This document shows positions 1-5,304 of a stretch of 5,304 bases of DNA, one piece after another. Source of the DNA: Bryobacterales bacterium (GTDB lineage Bacteria; Cyanobacteriota; Vampirovibrionia; Obscuribacterales; Obscuribacteraceae); NCBI GenBank assembly GCA_903970295.1, contig CAJCHQ010000424.1:1-5304 (forward strand). Reading direction: 5' to 3'. Positions within the stretch are counted from its first letter, which is position 1, and each line of letters begins with the position of its first letter. Under the pieces are notes generated by a model that saw only the letters and a program-made list of their open reading frames with translations, did not search any database and was not told the DNA's origin. A program made the translations under genes and the position numbers.

Positions 1-78
1 GCCCTCTCAAAAAGCGTAGTTGGTAAAGTGCCCGATCAAATCGGGAATATGTTCAAGAAAGCGCCGGGCGAGAAATAA
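1..78 (+). CDS. C-terminal tail of an upstream gene (partial, unknown product)
   Basis: Frame 1 is open from the first base to a TAA at 76-78 and gives 25 residues, starting ALSKSVVGKVPDQIG and ending FKKAPGEK. The tail is short, basic and lysine-rich and I recognise no family in it. Its stop lies only 4 bases before the ATG of the phosphatase at 83. That is the spacing expected of two genes in one operon, and it is the main reason to think the frame is real. An open frame of 25 codons could also occur by chance. It competes with a TTG-initiated extension of the phosphatase from position 20 in another frame; both cannot be coding at full length without overlapping. Confidence 0.45.
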   Translation, partial: ALSKSVVGKVPDQIGNMFKKAPGEK

Positions 79-82
79 CAAC

Positions 83-553
83 ATGATCACTCGAGTTTTC
101 GCGAAAGCCTATTATGCGATGCGCAATCTCGCCGAAACCCAGCCCGATTATCTGGCTAAGAATTGCGTGATCAGCATCATTGAGCCTGGCGTCTCGGTCA
201 TCTTTGCCGAAGACACTCCATCGTGTATGACCTTATCGTTTCACGACATCGATCCTAAGGCCTTCGCTGACCCCGATGACTATCCCGACTTGCTACCACT
301 GTCTGAAGCGGACGCGGTCAAGATTGTCGAATTCATCAAAAGAAATCACGCCCATCACGCAAAACAAGTGCTTTACGTCAACTGCATGGCCGGCATCTCT
401 AGAAGTGGTGCAGTTGCACGCTTTACCCTCGATGCTCTCGAACTCGACCGGCATCAATTCAAAAAAGACAACCCTCAAATCATGCCGAACGGACACGTTT
501 TGCAATTGCTTAAACGTTACTGGCGGGAGGATGGCAAGGATGAAGACGATTGA
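83..553 (+). CDS. Small tyrosine/dual-specificity-like protein phosphatase
   Basis: A 156-residue cytoplasmic protein with no signal peptide or membrane segment. Residues 98-111 contain the cysteine-phosphatase P-loop: C101-M-A-G-I-S-R107-S-G, the CX5R signature in which Cys attacks the phosphoester and Arg binds phosphate. An FHDID segment (53-57) lies upstream, where this fold usually supplies the general-acid aspartate, so D55 or D57 is a candidate. Downstream, an NPxIMPNGHVLQLLKRYW stretch (130-147) resembles the C-terminal part of small phage- and bacteria-associated phosphatases. The residue before the catalytic Cys is Asn100, where the family normally has His. I chose ATG 83 because the phosphatase fold begins soon after it; an in-frame TTG at 20 would add 21 basic residues overlapping the upstream gene's tail. 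The SD is weak (GGGCGAG near 66-72). The substrate is unknown. The C-terminus is acidic (EDGKDEDD) and its DNA overlaps the convergent TPR gene. Confidence 0.82.
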   Translation: MITRVFAKAYYAMRNLAETQPDYLAKNCVISIIEPGVSVIFAEDTPSCMTLSFHDIDPKAFADPDDYPDLLPLSEADAVKIVEFIKRNHAHHAKQVLYVNCMAGISRSGAVARFTLDALELDRHQFKKDNPQIMPNGHVLQLLKRYWREDGKDEDD

Positions 554-1986
554 AAGTTGGTGCCGACAAAATTACCACCCCGGTCCTGGAGCCTGGCTTC
601 ATGCATATCTTTAATGGCCAGATCCTGTCGCTTCAATGCTTGATAGCAAGCAGCTCGCGCCCGCAAGGCTCGCGTTAAATCATATTTCAAATCCAAGACC
701 TTCGTCAGATCATCCACAGCAGCAGTCAAATTTCCTTGCTGCGTGCGAATTGTTGCTCTGGCCATGTAGGCAGCTGCATTTTTGCCATCGAGAGCGATAA
801 TTGTTGAAGTCTCGGCGAGGGCTTCGGCATATTTCTCCTGACTGGTAAGAATATTAGCTCTAAGCAAGCGCAATCTGACATTTTTTGGCTCCAGCTTCAA
901 TGCCTTATCGCAGTAAAAGAGCGCAGGTTCTGGCTGACTGAGATCCTGATAAATCCTTGTCAGTTCACTAAGCGCCGCAGAATTCTTCGAATCCTTTTTG
1001 AGAAGAGCCGCGATCTCGGCGATTCCAGCTTGTCTTTGATCGCTTTCGAAATGATAAAGGTCGACTGCATCGAGAGTCGCTTCTGAAGTAGGTGCCAACT
1101 CGATCAGATGATTTAAAATCTGGCGCGCCTTGGGGAAATTTCTCTTAAATATTTGACAATAGAAAGAAACTGTCTCTGAGTAGACCTGCGTACTGCCTGC
1201 GTCCCAGCTAGCGGCTTCGACTAAGGCTTGATCGTATTCGCGCTGATAGAATAACAAAACCGCTCTGGCGAACATATATTCGGCGATGCTCAAACCCTTG
1301 TGATCGTTTTTCAGCTGAGCGAGGAGCGTTCGCCGCGTATCTTTACTCATCACCCCTTCCCGAAAACTGGTGCCATCCCAATATTTGCTTTGCGCTTGAT
1401 GCTGTGAGCTGTGCAAGACAGAGCCGCCATGCATTCTAGCTGCAGAGAAGCGACCGAGGTAGAGAATCGCATCGTTCTCGGAACCGACAAGCGCATCCGC
1501 AGTTGATACAAGCTCGTAGGCGATCACCGATCTGGGCGCGTTGTTCAAATATTCAAGGGCAGTGGTATGCAATTCACTGTAGCGACCCAAAAGGCTTAAG
1601 GCAATTGCTCTGTACTGAATCGTGCCTGCTGCCACGCTAAACTTTGCTGATTGATCGAGAGCGACGAGAGCTTTCTCTGGTTGCTCTAACATCAAATAAA
1701 TCAAACCACGCATGCGGTAAGCAGCCCCGTCGTGCGGGCAGGCAGCTATCCATCGATTGGTCAGGGCCATCGACGCAGTAAATTGATTGGCCTCAAAAAG
1801 GCGAAAGGCGCGGTCTTCGAAAGATTCGCTGCGTAAGTCCACTACCTGTTGTCGATCCGGCTCTTGATTAGGTTTGGCGCCGGCCGATCCAACTGCAACC
1901 GCTGCTGTTGAGAGTAAAAGAGTCCGCAGCGATAGCAGCTTGAACAATGGTATCTCCCGGCAGTCATCCCGGTTTAATGCTATCAT
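517..1986 (-). CDS. Exported tetratricopeptide-repeat (TPR) protein
   Basis: Up to 489 residues. An N-terminal hydrophobic stretch (about 16-36, LLSLRTLLLSTAAVAVG) ends in an A-G-A site before K38, which reads as a Sec signal peptide, so the protein is probably outside the cytoplasm. The rest is helical repeat. Clear TPR units lie near residues 87-120, 335-368, 369-402, 403-436 and 437-470, with degenerate ones near 54-86, 121-155 and 235-300. The typical TPR positions are visible, for example NSAALSELTRIYQDLSQPEP and VRLRLLRANILTSQEKYAEA. TPR proteins are protein-binding scaffolds; no enzymatic domain is seen and the partner is unknown. The start is uncertain. ATG 1986 has AGGGTGA just upstream, but it gives an n-region with acidic residues (RDDCRE). 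TTG 1947, behind a good GGGAG, gives a more typical signal peptide. The last 19 residues, Ser-rich, lie beyond the final TPR and partly antisense to the phosphatase gene. Confidence 0.85.
   Translation of the reverse strand: MIALNRDDCREIPLFKLLSLRTLLLSTAAVAVGSAGAKPNQEPDRQQVVDLRSESFEDRAFRLFEANQFTASMALTNRWIAACPHDGAAYRMRGLIYLMLEQPEKALVALDQSAKFSVAAGTIQYRAIALSLLGRYSELHTTALEYLNNAPRSVIAYELVSTADALVGSENDAILYLGRFSAARMHGGSVLHSSQHQAQSKYWDGTSFREGVMSKDTRRTLLAQLKNDHKGLSIAEYMFARAVLLFYQREYDQALVEAASWDAGSTQVYSETVSFYCQIFKRNFPKARQILNHLIELAPTSEATLDAVDLYHFESDQRQAGIAEIAALLKKDSKNSAALSELTRIYQDLSQPEPALFYCDKALKLEPKNVRLRLLRANILTSQEKYAEALAETSTIIALDGKNAAAYMARATIRTQQGNLTAAVDDLTKVLDLKYDLTRALRARAACYQALKRQDLAIKDMHEARLQDRGGNFVGTNFQSSSSLPSSRQ
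1954..1958 (-). promoter_or_regulatory. Ribosome binding site for an alternative TTG start of the TPR gene
   Basis: On the minus strand GGGAG is followed by 6 bases and then TTG at 1947-1945. Starting there gives a protein beginning MFKLLSLRTLLLSTAAV, with a short basic n-region followed directly by the hydrophobic core, which is the normal layout of a Sec signal peptide. The longer ATG start adds 13 residues, including three acidic ones, before that core. The sequence alone does not decide between them. Confidence 0.45.
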
Positions 1987-2039
1987 CTGGTCACCCTGCC
2001 GACCTTGGTACGGGTGAACTGTGGGTTGTGTGACTGGTC
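1987..2039. promoter_or_regulatory. Divergent intergenic control region between TPR gene and kinase gene
   Basis: Only 53 bases separate the outer start codons of two divergent genes, so any promoters and operators of both must lie here or run into the coding ends. It holds an imperfect inverted repeat, TCACCC (1991-1996) and GGGTGA (2012-2017), with a 15-base spacer that itself contains ACCTTGGT. It also has two direct copies of CTGGTCA (1987-1993 and 2034-2040), one next to each start codon. A poor sigma70-like pair, TTGGTA (2005-2010) and TGTGAC (2029-2034), could serve the kinase gene, but the -10 match is weak. The region's position supports a regulatory role; the individual elements are unproven. 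Confidence 0.4.
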
Positions 2040-3491
2040 ATGAAATTTCAGCCAACCATTGCCAAACAGGGCCTTTTCCTGATCATCCTGCCGCTCATCT
2101 TCGAAATAACATTTGTATTCACGCTCTGGACGCAGCTGCGCCATGCAGATGAAGAGCGGGCAAAGATCGCCCGTTCGCGCGAGTTCGTAGCAGAAATGAT
2201 GGACTTGACGAAAGACTTCCTTGACGCCGGTATTTGCCTGGGCGCCTGGAAATCGACGAGAAGCAACGAATTCGGTCGTCAATTCGACACGATTATTGGC
2301 AATCTGCCCGAAGTCTGGAATAAGTTGAACATTTTAAGCGCCGATGATCCTGATCGGCAAAGACATGTCGTCAACCTGAGAGCTTTCGGTAATCAAATTC
2401 TTAATCTGATCAGCGGTTTTAGAAAGCCATCTGGTCTGGCCATGCTGATCTTAATGGACCCTACCGAATACCGGCATAAAGTTGCTTCGGCTTACCAGGG
2501 TTTCATGAATGAAACAATTGCTGTAGCGAAAGAAGAGCGCGAACGGCAAAACCGCAGTCCGGCTAACGAACAGCGCATACAGACTGCGTTTGCCTGGACG
2601 CTCTTGATCGGTATCATGATCAATATTCTGGTTTCGTTATTTATGGTGCGTGTTTTCAGTTTGCGAATTACACGCAGATTGTCAATCTTGACCGATAATT
2701 GCCGCCGTTTTGTCAAACGACAGGCTCTGAATAATCCGGTCGGCGGTAATGACGAAATCGCCGATCTAGATTTGCATGTGCACGAAATGGCAAACGACGT
2801 GCGCATGGCCGAGCAGAAGCGCGATGAATACGTGCAAATGGTCAACCACGATCTGCGCGCACCACTGACGGCTATTCAAACTGTTCTAGCCGGCACCATG
2901 AAAGGTTTGTATGGAGAGTTGTCAGACAAAGGCAAAACGAGAATCGCTGACGCCAGACAAGATGCTGGCCGGCTCCTCGATCTGATCAACGAAGCAATGG
3001 AGGCAGACCGCATCGAGTCTGGTCAATTCAAGTTGAATTCCGAGCGCTTCGATTGCACCGATCTAATCGCGGAAGTGATCAGTGCCTCGCAACCTCTGAC
3101 CGAGCAAAAACAGATAACGATTGATTTCAAGCCAGTTCCTACGCCGATCTTTGCCGATCGTCCGCGCTTGCATAGAGTCATCGCTAATCTCCTCGACAAC
3201 GCGATCAAATTTGCTCCGAACGGAACCAAGATTGAGATCACAAGCAATTCATCGCCTCAAGAAGTGCTTGTAGAAATCAAGGACGAAGGCCCCGGTGTGC
3301 CAGCCGACGACGCCGAACTAATTTTCAAAGCTTATGAGCGCGGACACGGTCAGGCCGCCCAGCAGAAGCCAGGTAAAGGACTGGGTCTGGCCATTTGCAA
3401 AGCCATAGTCGAAGCACACGGCGGCCGGATCGGAGCAAAACCCCGAACAACCCGCGGCAGTGTATTCTGGTTTGCGATACCATCTCGATGA
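2040..3491 (+). CDS. Membrane-bound two-component sensor histidine kinase
   Basis: 483 residues with the classic layout. A first membrane helix spans about 11-30 (LFLIILPLIFEITFVFTLW). A mostly helical extracytoplasmic segment runs about 31-182 and a second membrane helix about 183-205. A HAMP-like linker follows (about 206-258), then the HisKA dimerisation domain (about 260-330) and the HATPase domain (about 372-482). The phospho-acceptor is H270 in the H-box HDLRAPLTAIQ. The N-box is NLLDNAIKF (383-391), G1 is DEGPGVP (415-421) and G2 is GKGLGLAIC (445-453). All catalytic boxes look intact. The sensor segment is the size of CHASE3-type four-helix sensors, but I cannot confirm that family and the signal is unknown. 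The start is fixed by an in-frame TGA at 2031-2033 and by the membrane helix just after ATG 2040. No good SD precedes it. The gene lies upstream of a response regulator on the same strand, its likely partner. Confidence 0.93.
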   Translation: MKFQPTIAKQGLFLIILPLIFEITFVFTLWTQLRHADEERAKIARSREFVAEMMDLTKDFLDAGICLGAWKSTRSNEFGRQFDTIIGNLPEVWNKLNILSADDPDRQRHVVNLRAFGNQILNLISGFRKPSGLAMLILMDPTEYRHKVASAYQGFMNETIAVAKEERERQNRSPANEQRIQTAFAWTLLIGIMINILVSLFMVRVFSLRITRRLSILTDNCRRFVKRQALNNPVGGNDEIADLDLHVHEMANDVRMAEQKRDEYVQMVNHDLRAPLTAIQTVLAGTMKGLYGELSDKGKTRIADARQDAGRLLDLINEAMEADRIESGQFKLNSERFDCTDLIAEVISASQPLTEQKQITIDFKPVPTPIFADRPRLHRVIANLLDNAIKFAPNGTKIEITSNSSPQEVLVEIKDEGPGVPADDAELIFKAYERGHGQAAQQKPGKGLGLAICKAIVEAHGGRIGAKPRTTRGSVFWFAIPSR

Positions 3492-3507
3492 AGGACAGCC
3501 CTACCGC

Positions 3508-3536
3508 ATGGCAACCAAGGAACACTCAAATTAAAT
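3508..3536 (+). promoter_or_regulatory. Candidate sigma70-type promoter for the response regulator
   Basis: ATGGCA (3508-3513) and TTAAAT (3531-3536) each match the -35 and -10 consensus at four of six positions and are 17 bases apart, the optimal spacing. Transcription would begin near 3543, leaving a leader of about 33 bases before the regulator's ATG. It lies in the 84-base gap between kinase and regulator, so it could allow the regulator to be made independently of the kinase. Matches of this quality arise by chance often enough that this is only a suggestion. Confidence 0.22.
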
Positions 3537-3579
3537 GCTGTCGAAATTGGAAATCATAGAAAGGTTTTCTTTGAGATGA
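3535..3579 (+). CDS. Possible 14-residue leader peptide overlapping the regulator start
   Basis: ATG at 3535 opens a frame of 14 codons, MLSKLEIIERFSLR, that ends in TGA at 3577-3579. The stop overlaps the regulator's ATG at 3576 in an ATGA junction, the arrangement used for translational coupling. The only SD-like sequence upstream is AAGGA (3517-3521), rather far from the ATG. If the candidate promoter at 3508-3536 is used, this frame would not be fully transcribed. The peptide resembles nothing I know, and a chance frame is quite possible. Confidence 0.15.
   Translation: MLSKLEIIERFSLR
3559..3564 (+). promoter_or_regulatory. Ribosome binding site of the response regulator gene
   Basis: GAAAGG lies 11 bases before the ATG at 3576. 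The spacing is longer than the usual 5 to 9 bases. This is the only purine-rich SD-like element near that start, and the REC domain begins directly at this ATG (MTKILLVDDDE), so the start itself is secure. Confidence 0.5.
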
Positions 3580-4265
3580 CAAAGATTCTCTTAGTTGATG
3601 ATGATGAACGTTTGACGAGAGCACTCGATGATTGGCTCACTGCGGAAGAGCACGAAGTGGAAATCCTCGCCAACGGTCGCGCCGGACTGGACCGCGCTAT
3701 GCAGGGCAATTTCGAAGTTTTGATTCTAGATTGGAATATGCCTGAACTCGATGGCATTCTCGTCTGTCAACGCTACAAAGAAGGGGGCGGAAAAGCGAAG
3801 GTGATTATGCTCACCGCCAAAAGTTCGATCCGCGATCGTGTAACCGGGCTTGACGCCGGCGCTGATGACTATTTGACCAAACCTTTCAATCCGGAAGAAT
3901 TATCGGCTCGCGTGCGGGCCCTGACCAGACGCACTGCGGCAGAACTCAAGGATTCGACCGAAGCCATTCTCACGGCCGGAAATTTGACTCTCGATCCGAA
4001 ATCAAAAACCTTGACCAAAGATGGCGAACCGGTCAAGCTCAATGCTAAAGAGTTCATGCTGGTCGAATTTTTCATGCGCCACCCGAACCAGGTCTTTTCG
4101 GCCAATCAATTGCTCGATTCAGTCTGGTCGGAAGATTCGGAAGTTTCCACAGATACGATCCGCGTTTACATCACGCGCATCCGCGAAAAGCTCGATGCAA
4201 GCAAAGAGAACAGTTTGATCAAGACCATTCACGCCGTCGGCTACAAATTCGTGCCGTCCGCTTAG
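3576..4265 (+). CDS. OmpR/PhoB-family two-component response regulator
   Basis: 229 residues, the standard length for this family. The N-terminal receiver domain (about 2-118) has the acidic cluster D8-D9-D10, the phospho-acceptor D52 in LDWNMPELDG, the switch threonine T80 in MLTAK, and K102-P103 in YLTKPF. All key residues are present. The C-terminal winged-helix DNA-binding domain (about 130-227) shows the family pattern: LTLDPKSKTLTKDG, LNAKEFMLVEFFMRHPNQ, and the recognition-helix region STDTIRVYITRIREKLD, ending in IKTIHAVGYKFVPSA. It should be phosphorylated by the kinase encoded 84 bases upstream and then bind direct-repeat sites as a dimer. Its targets cannot be read from the window, although the divergent region at 1987-2039 is a reasonable candidate for self-control. 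Kinase-before-regulator order is the less common arrangement for OmpR/PhoB pairs. No clear terminator follows the gene. Confidence 0.95.
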   Translation: MTKILLVDDDERLTRALDDWLTAEEHEVEILANGRAGLDRAMQGNFEVLILDWNMPELDGILVCQRYKEGGGKAKVIMLTAKSSIRDRVTGLDAGADDYLTKPFNPEELSARVRALTRRTAAELKDSTEAILTAGNLTLDPKSKTLTKDGEPVKLNAKEFMLVEFFMRHPNQVFSANQLLDSVWSEDSEVSTDTIRVYITRIREKLDASKENSLIKTIHAVGYKFVPSA

Positions 4266-4399
4266 TGCCGCTGAGCTCGCTCGCGAAAAGAGTCTGGCAA
4301 TAAGGCGAAACAAGGACTGTACAGGGGCTGCTCTGGGTGATTCTATAGGAGCGGTCGAAAGCACGCGAAGCTATTCGCAGAAATCAAGAGGTCGCCTTT
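4266..4399. other. Spacer between response regulator and hisS
   Basis: A stretch of 134 bases with no convincing gene. I see no GC-rich hairpin followed by a T-run, so no intrinsic terminator for the regulator is evident and some read-through into hisS is possible. A small hairpin, GCGAA-GCTA-TTCGC (4365-4378), lies about 8 bases upstream of the hisS ribosome binding site. CTGGCA (4292-4297) and TGTACA (18 bases downstream) form a weak promoter-like pair. There is no T-box specifier-type leader that I can recognise. Confidence 0.4.
4386..4392 (+). promoter_or_regulatory. Ribosome binding site of hisS
   Basis: AAGAGGT ends 7 bases before ATG 4400. It is the best-placed SD-like sequence in the window and supports this start over the internal ATG at 4436 (Met13), which would remove part of the conserved KGMRDLIP segment. 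Confidence 0.65.
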
Positions 4400-5304
4400 A
4401 TGTCCGAATCAATCAGCTCCGCCCCAGCCAAAGGCATGCGCGATCTGATTCCAGCCGAAGTCGCAATCAGAGACTGGGCGATTGCTGCGATCATGCGCAC
4501 ATACGAACAGTTCGGCTTCACACGCATCGAGACGCCGGCGATGGAAAACATCAGTTTGCTTCGTCGCGGAGAAGGCGGCGAAAATCTGCAACTCATTTTC
4601 GAAGTCCTCAAGCGGGGCGATAAACTGGACAAAGAGCTGGCTCAAGCGAATCCGGTCAAGGAAAATTTAGCCGACCTGGGCCTGCGCTTCGATCTGACAG
4701 TACCTCTTGTGCGCTTTTACGCCAACAATCAAAACAGCCTGCCCAACCCCCTCAAGTCGATCCAGATAGGCTCAGTCTGGCGCGCCGAAAGCCCGCAAGC
4801 CGGACGCTTCCGACAATTTACTCAATGCGATATCGATGTCATCGGCATGAAGTCCGAATTTGCTGAAATGGAATTGGTCCAGGCTACGTCGCAAGCGCTT
4901 CTAACACTCGGCTTCAAAGGCTTCAAAGTGCGCATCAACGACAGGCGTATCCTCGCCGCTTTGGCTCAATCTTTTGGTTTCGAAGAAGCGCAACAAGACC
5001 GAGTTTTCATCGCCCTGGACAAGCTAGATAAGGTAGGTATCGAAGGCGTGCGCAAGGAACTCGAGGGCCTAGGACATGCGGCCGAAACGGTTTCCCGGAT
5101 GACCGGTTTCTTGCAACGTTTCACAAGCACGAACTGGGCCGAGCTTGCCACCACTGGTGGTGATCTAGAAAAAAGTCGCCAACAACTGCCGAAAGAGACC
5201 CCAGATAATGCCTGGCGAGCTCTGGTCAACGTCGTCTCCGCGGTCAGACAGGTGGCAAACGGCGCCTATCAAATCGAATTCGATCCCACCCTTGTGCGCG
5301 GCAT
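4400..5304 (+). CDS. hisS: Histidyl-tRNA synthetase (3' end beyond the window)
   Basis: Cytoplasmic class II aminoacyl-tRNA synthetase that charges tRNA-His with histidine using ATP. The first 301 codons are present. KGMRDLIP (11-18) is the usual N-terminal segment, motif 1 lies around FTRIETPAMEN (40-50), and RFDLTVPLVRFY (96-107) is highly characteristic. Motif 2 covers QIGSVWRAESPQAGRFRQFTQCDIDVIG (122-149), with R128 and E130 and the Q142/D144/D146 region that contacts substrate. The window ends in FDPTLVRG, the start of the histidine-specific LVRGxDYY loop, so the catalytic core continues downstream. The segment GEGGENLQLIFEVLKRGDKL (57-76) and the form QCDIDVIG match the HisRS type found in Bacteroidetes and some other phyla rather than the E. 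coli form (RPQKGRYRQFHQ). Residues about 195-285 form an insertion before the LVRG loop. Normal length is about 420-500 residues, so roughly a third is missing only because the window stops. Confidence 0.95.
   Translation, partial: MSESISSAPAKGMRDLIPAEVAIRDWAIAAIMRTYEQFGFTRIETPAMENISLLRRGEGGENLQLIFEVLKRGDKLDKELAQANPVKENLADLGLRFDLTVPLVRFYANNQNSLPNPLKSIQIGSVWRAESPQAGRFRQFTQCDIDVIGMKSEFAEMELVQATSQALLTLGFKGFKVRINDRRILAALAQSFGFEEAQQDRVFIALDKLDKVGIEGVRKELEGLGHAAETVSRMTGFLQRFTSTNWAELATTGGDLEKSRQQLPKETPDNAWRALVNVVSAVRQVANGAYQIEFDPTLVRG

Noticed and set aside
20..82. TTG-initiated N-terminal extension of the phosphatase
   Set aside because: It adds 21 basic residues (MVKCPIKSGICSRKRRARNNN) unlike the phosphatase fold, has no SD, and overlaps a more plausible upstream gene tail in another frame.
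276..614. Plus-strand 112-codon frame inside the phosphatase gene
   Set aside because: It lies in another frame of a gene with clear catalytic motifs, and its translation has no recognisable domain.
646..677. Near-repeat GCAAG..GCTCGCG in the TPR gene
   Set aside because: It falls within coding sequence for ALRARAACYQ and is explained by alanine/arginine codon use in the last TPR.
1983..2282. Minus-strand 99-codon frame over the kinase start
   Set aside because: It is antisense to the kinase's membrane and sensor region, lacks a recognisable motif, and would abolish the control region needed by the TPR gene.
2492..2845. Minus-strand 117-codon frame inside the kinase gene
   Set aside because: It is the antisense shadow of the second membrane helix and HAMP region; its Cys/Arg/Ser-rich composition is typical of non-coding translation.
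4365..4378. GCGAA/TTCGC hairpin as a terminator of the response regulator
   Set aside because: The stem is only five base pairs, has no following T-run, and sits right before the hisS ribosome binding site.
4266..4399. T-box riboswitch or attenuator ahead of hisS
   Set aside because: I found no T-box consensus, no specifier-loop layout and no terminator/antiterminator pair; the spacer is also short for such a leader.
4384..4645. Two minus-strand frames of about 80 codons antisense to hisS
   Set aside because: They mirror the conserved HisRS N-terminus and overlap each other in different frames, with no domain of their own.

Overview
This looks like chromosomal DNA from a bacterium of roughly balanced base composition (judged by eye, not computed). 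It uses ATG starts with variable, often weak Shine-Dalgarno sequences, and genes sit close together on both strands. There is no sign of a mobile element, CRISPR array, RNA gene or phage structural gene. The lineage cannot be fixed from the sequence. A secreted TPR-repeat protein, a PhoB-type two-component pair and the GEGG...LIFEVLKRGDKL / QCDIDVIG type of histidyl-tRNA synthetase together would suit an environmental bacterium. Non-photosynthetic relatives of Cyanobacteria (Vampirovibrionia/Obscuribacterales) are one guess, held with low confidence.

Layout. Positions 1-78 read as the last 25 codons of an upstream gene. Four bases later (83-553, +) comes a small cysteine-based tyrosine/dual-specificity phosphatase with a CX5R signature in which the usual preceding histidine is asparagine. 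Converging on it, and overlapping its 3' end by 37 bases, is a long minus-strand gene (517-1986) for an exported tetratricopeptide-repeat protein. A compact divergent intergenic region (1987-2039) holds an imperfect inverted repeat and a 7-base direct repeat. It separates the TPR gene from a plus-strand two-component system: a membrane histidine kinase (2040-3491), then after an 84-base gap an OmpR/PhoB-type response regulator (3576-4265). The gap has a candidate promoter and a 14-codon reading frame that overlaps the regulator's start codon. After a 134-base spacer, hisS starts at 4400 and runs off the window end.

How they work together. The kinase and regulator almost certainly form one phosphorelay: the kinase senses a signal through its extracytoplasmic segment of about 150 residues, autophosphorylates at His270 and passes phosphate to Asp52 of the regulator, which then binds DNA. 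The TPR protein and the divergent kinase gene may share a control region. The phosphatase and hisS show no clear functional link to the rest. The window looks mostly ordinary. The points most worth checking are the phosphatase signature change, the convergent gene overlap, the kinase-regulator junction and the divergent control region.
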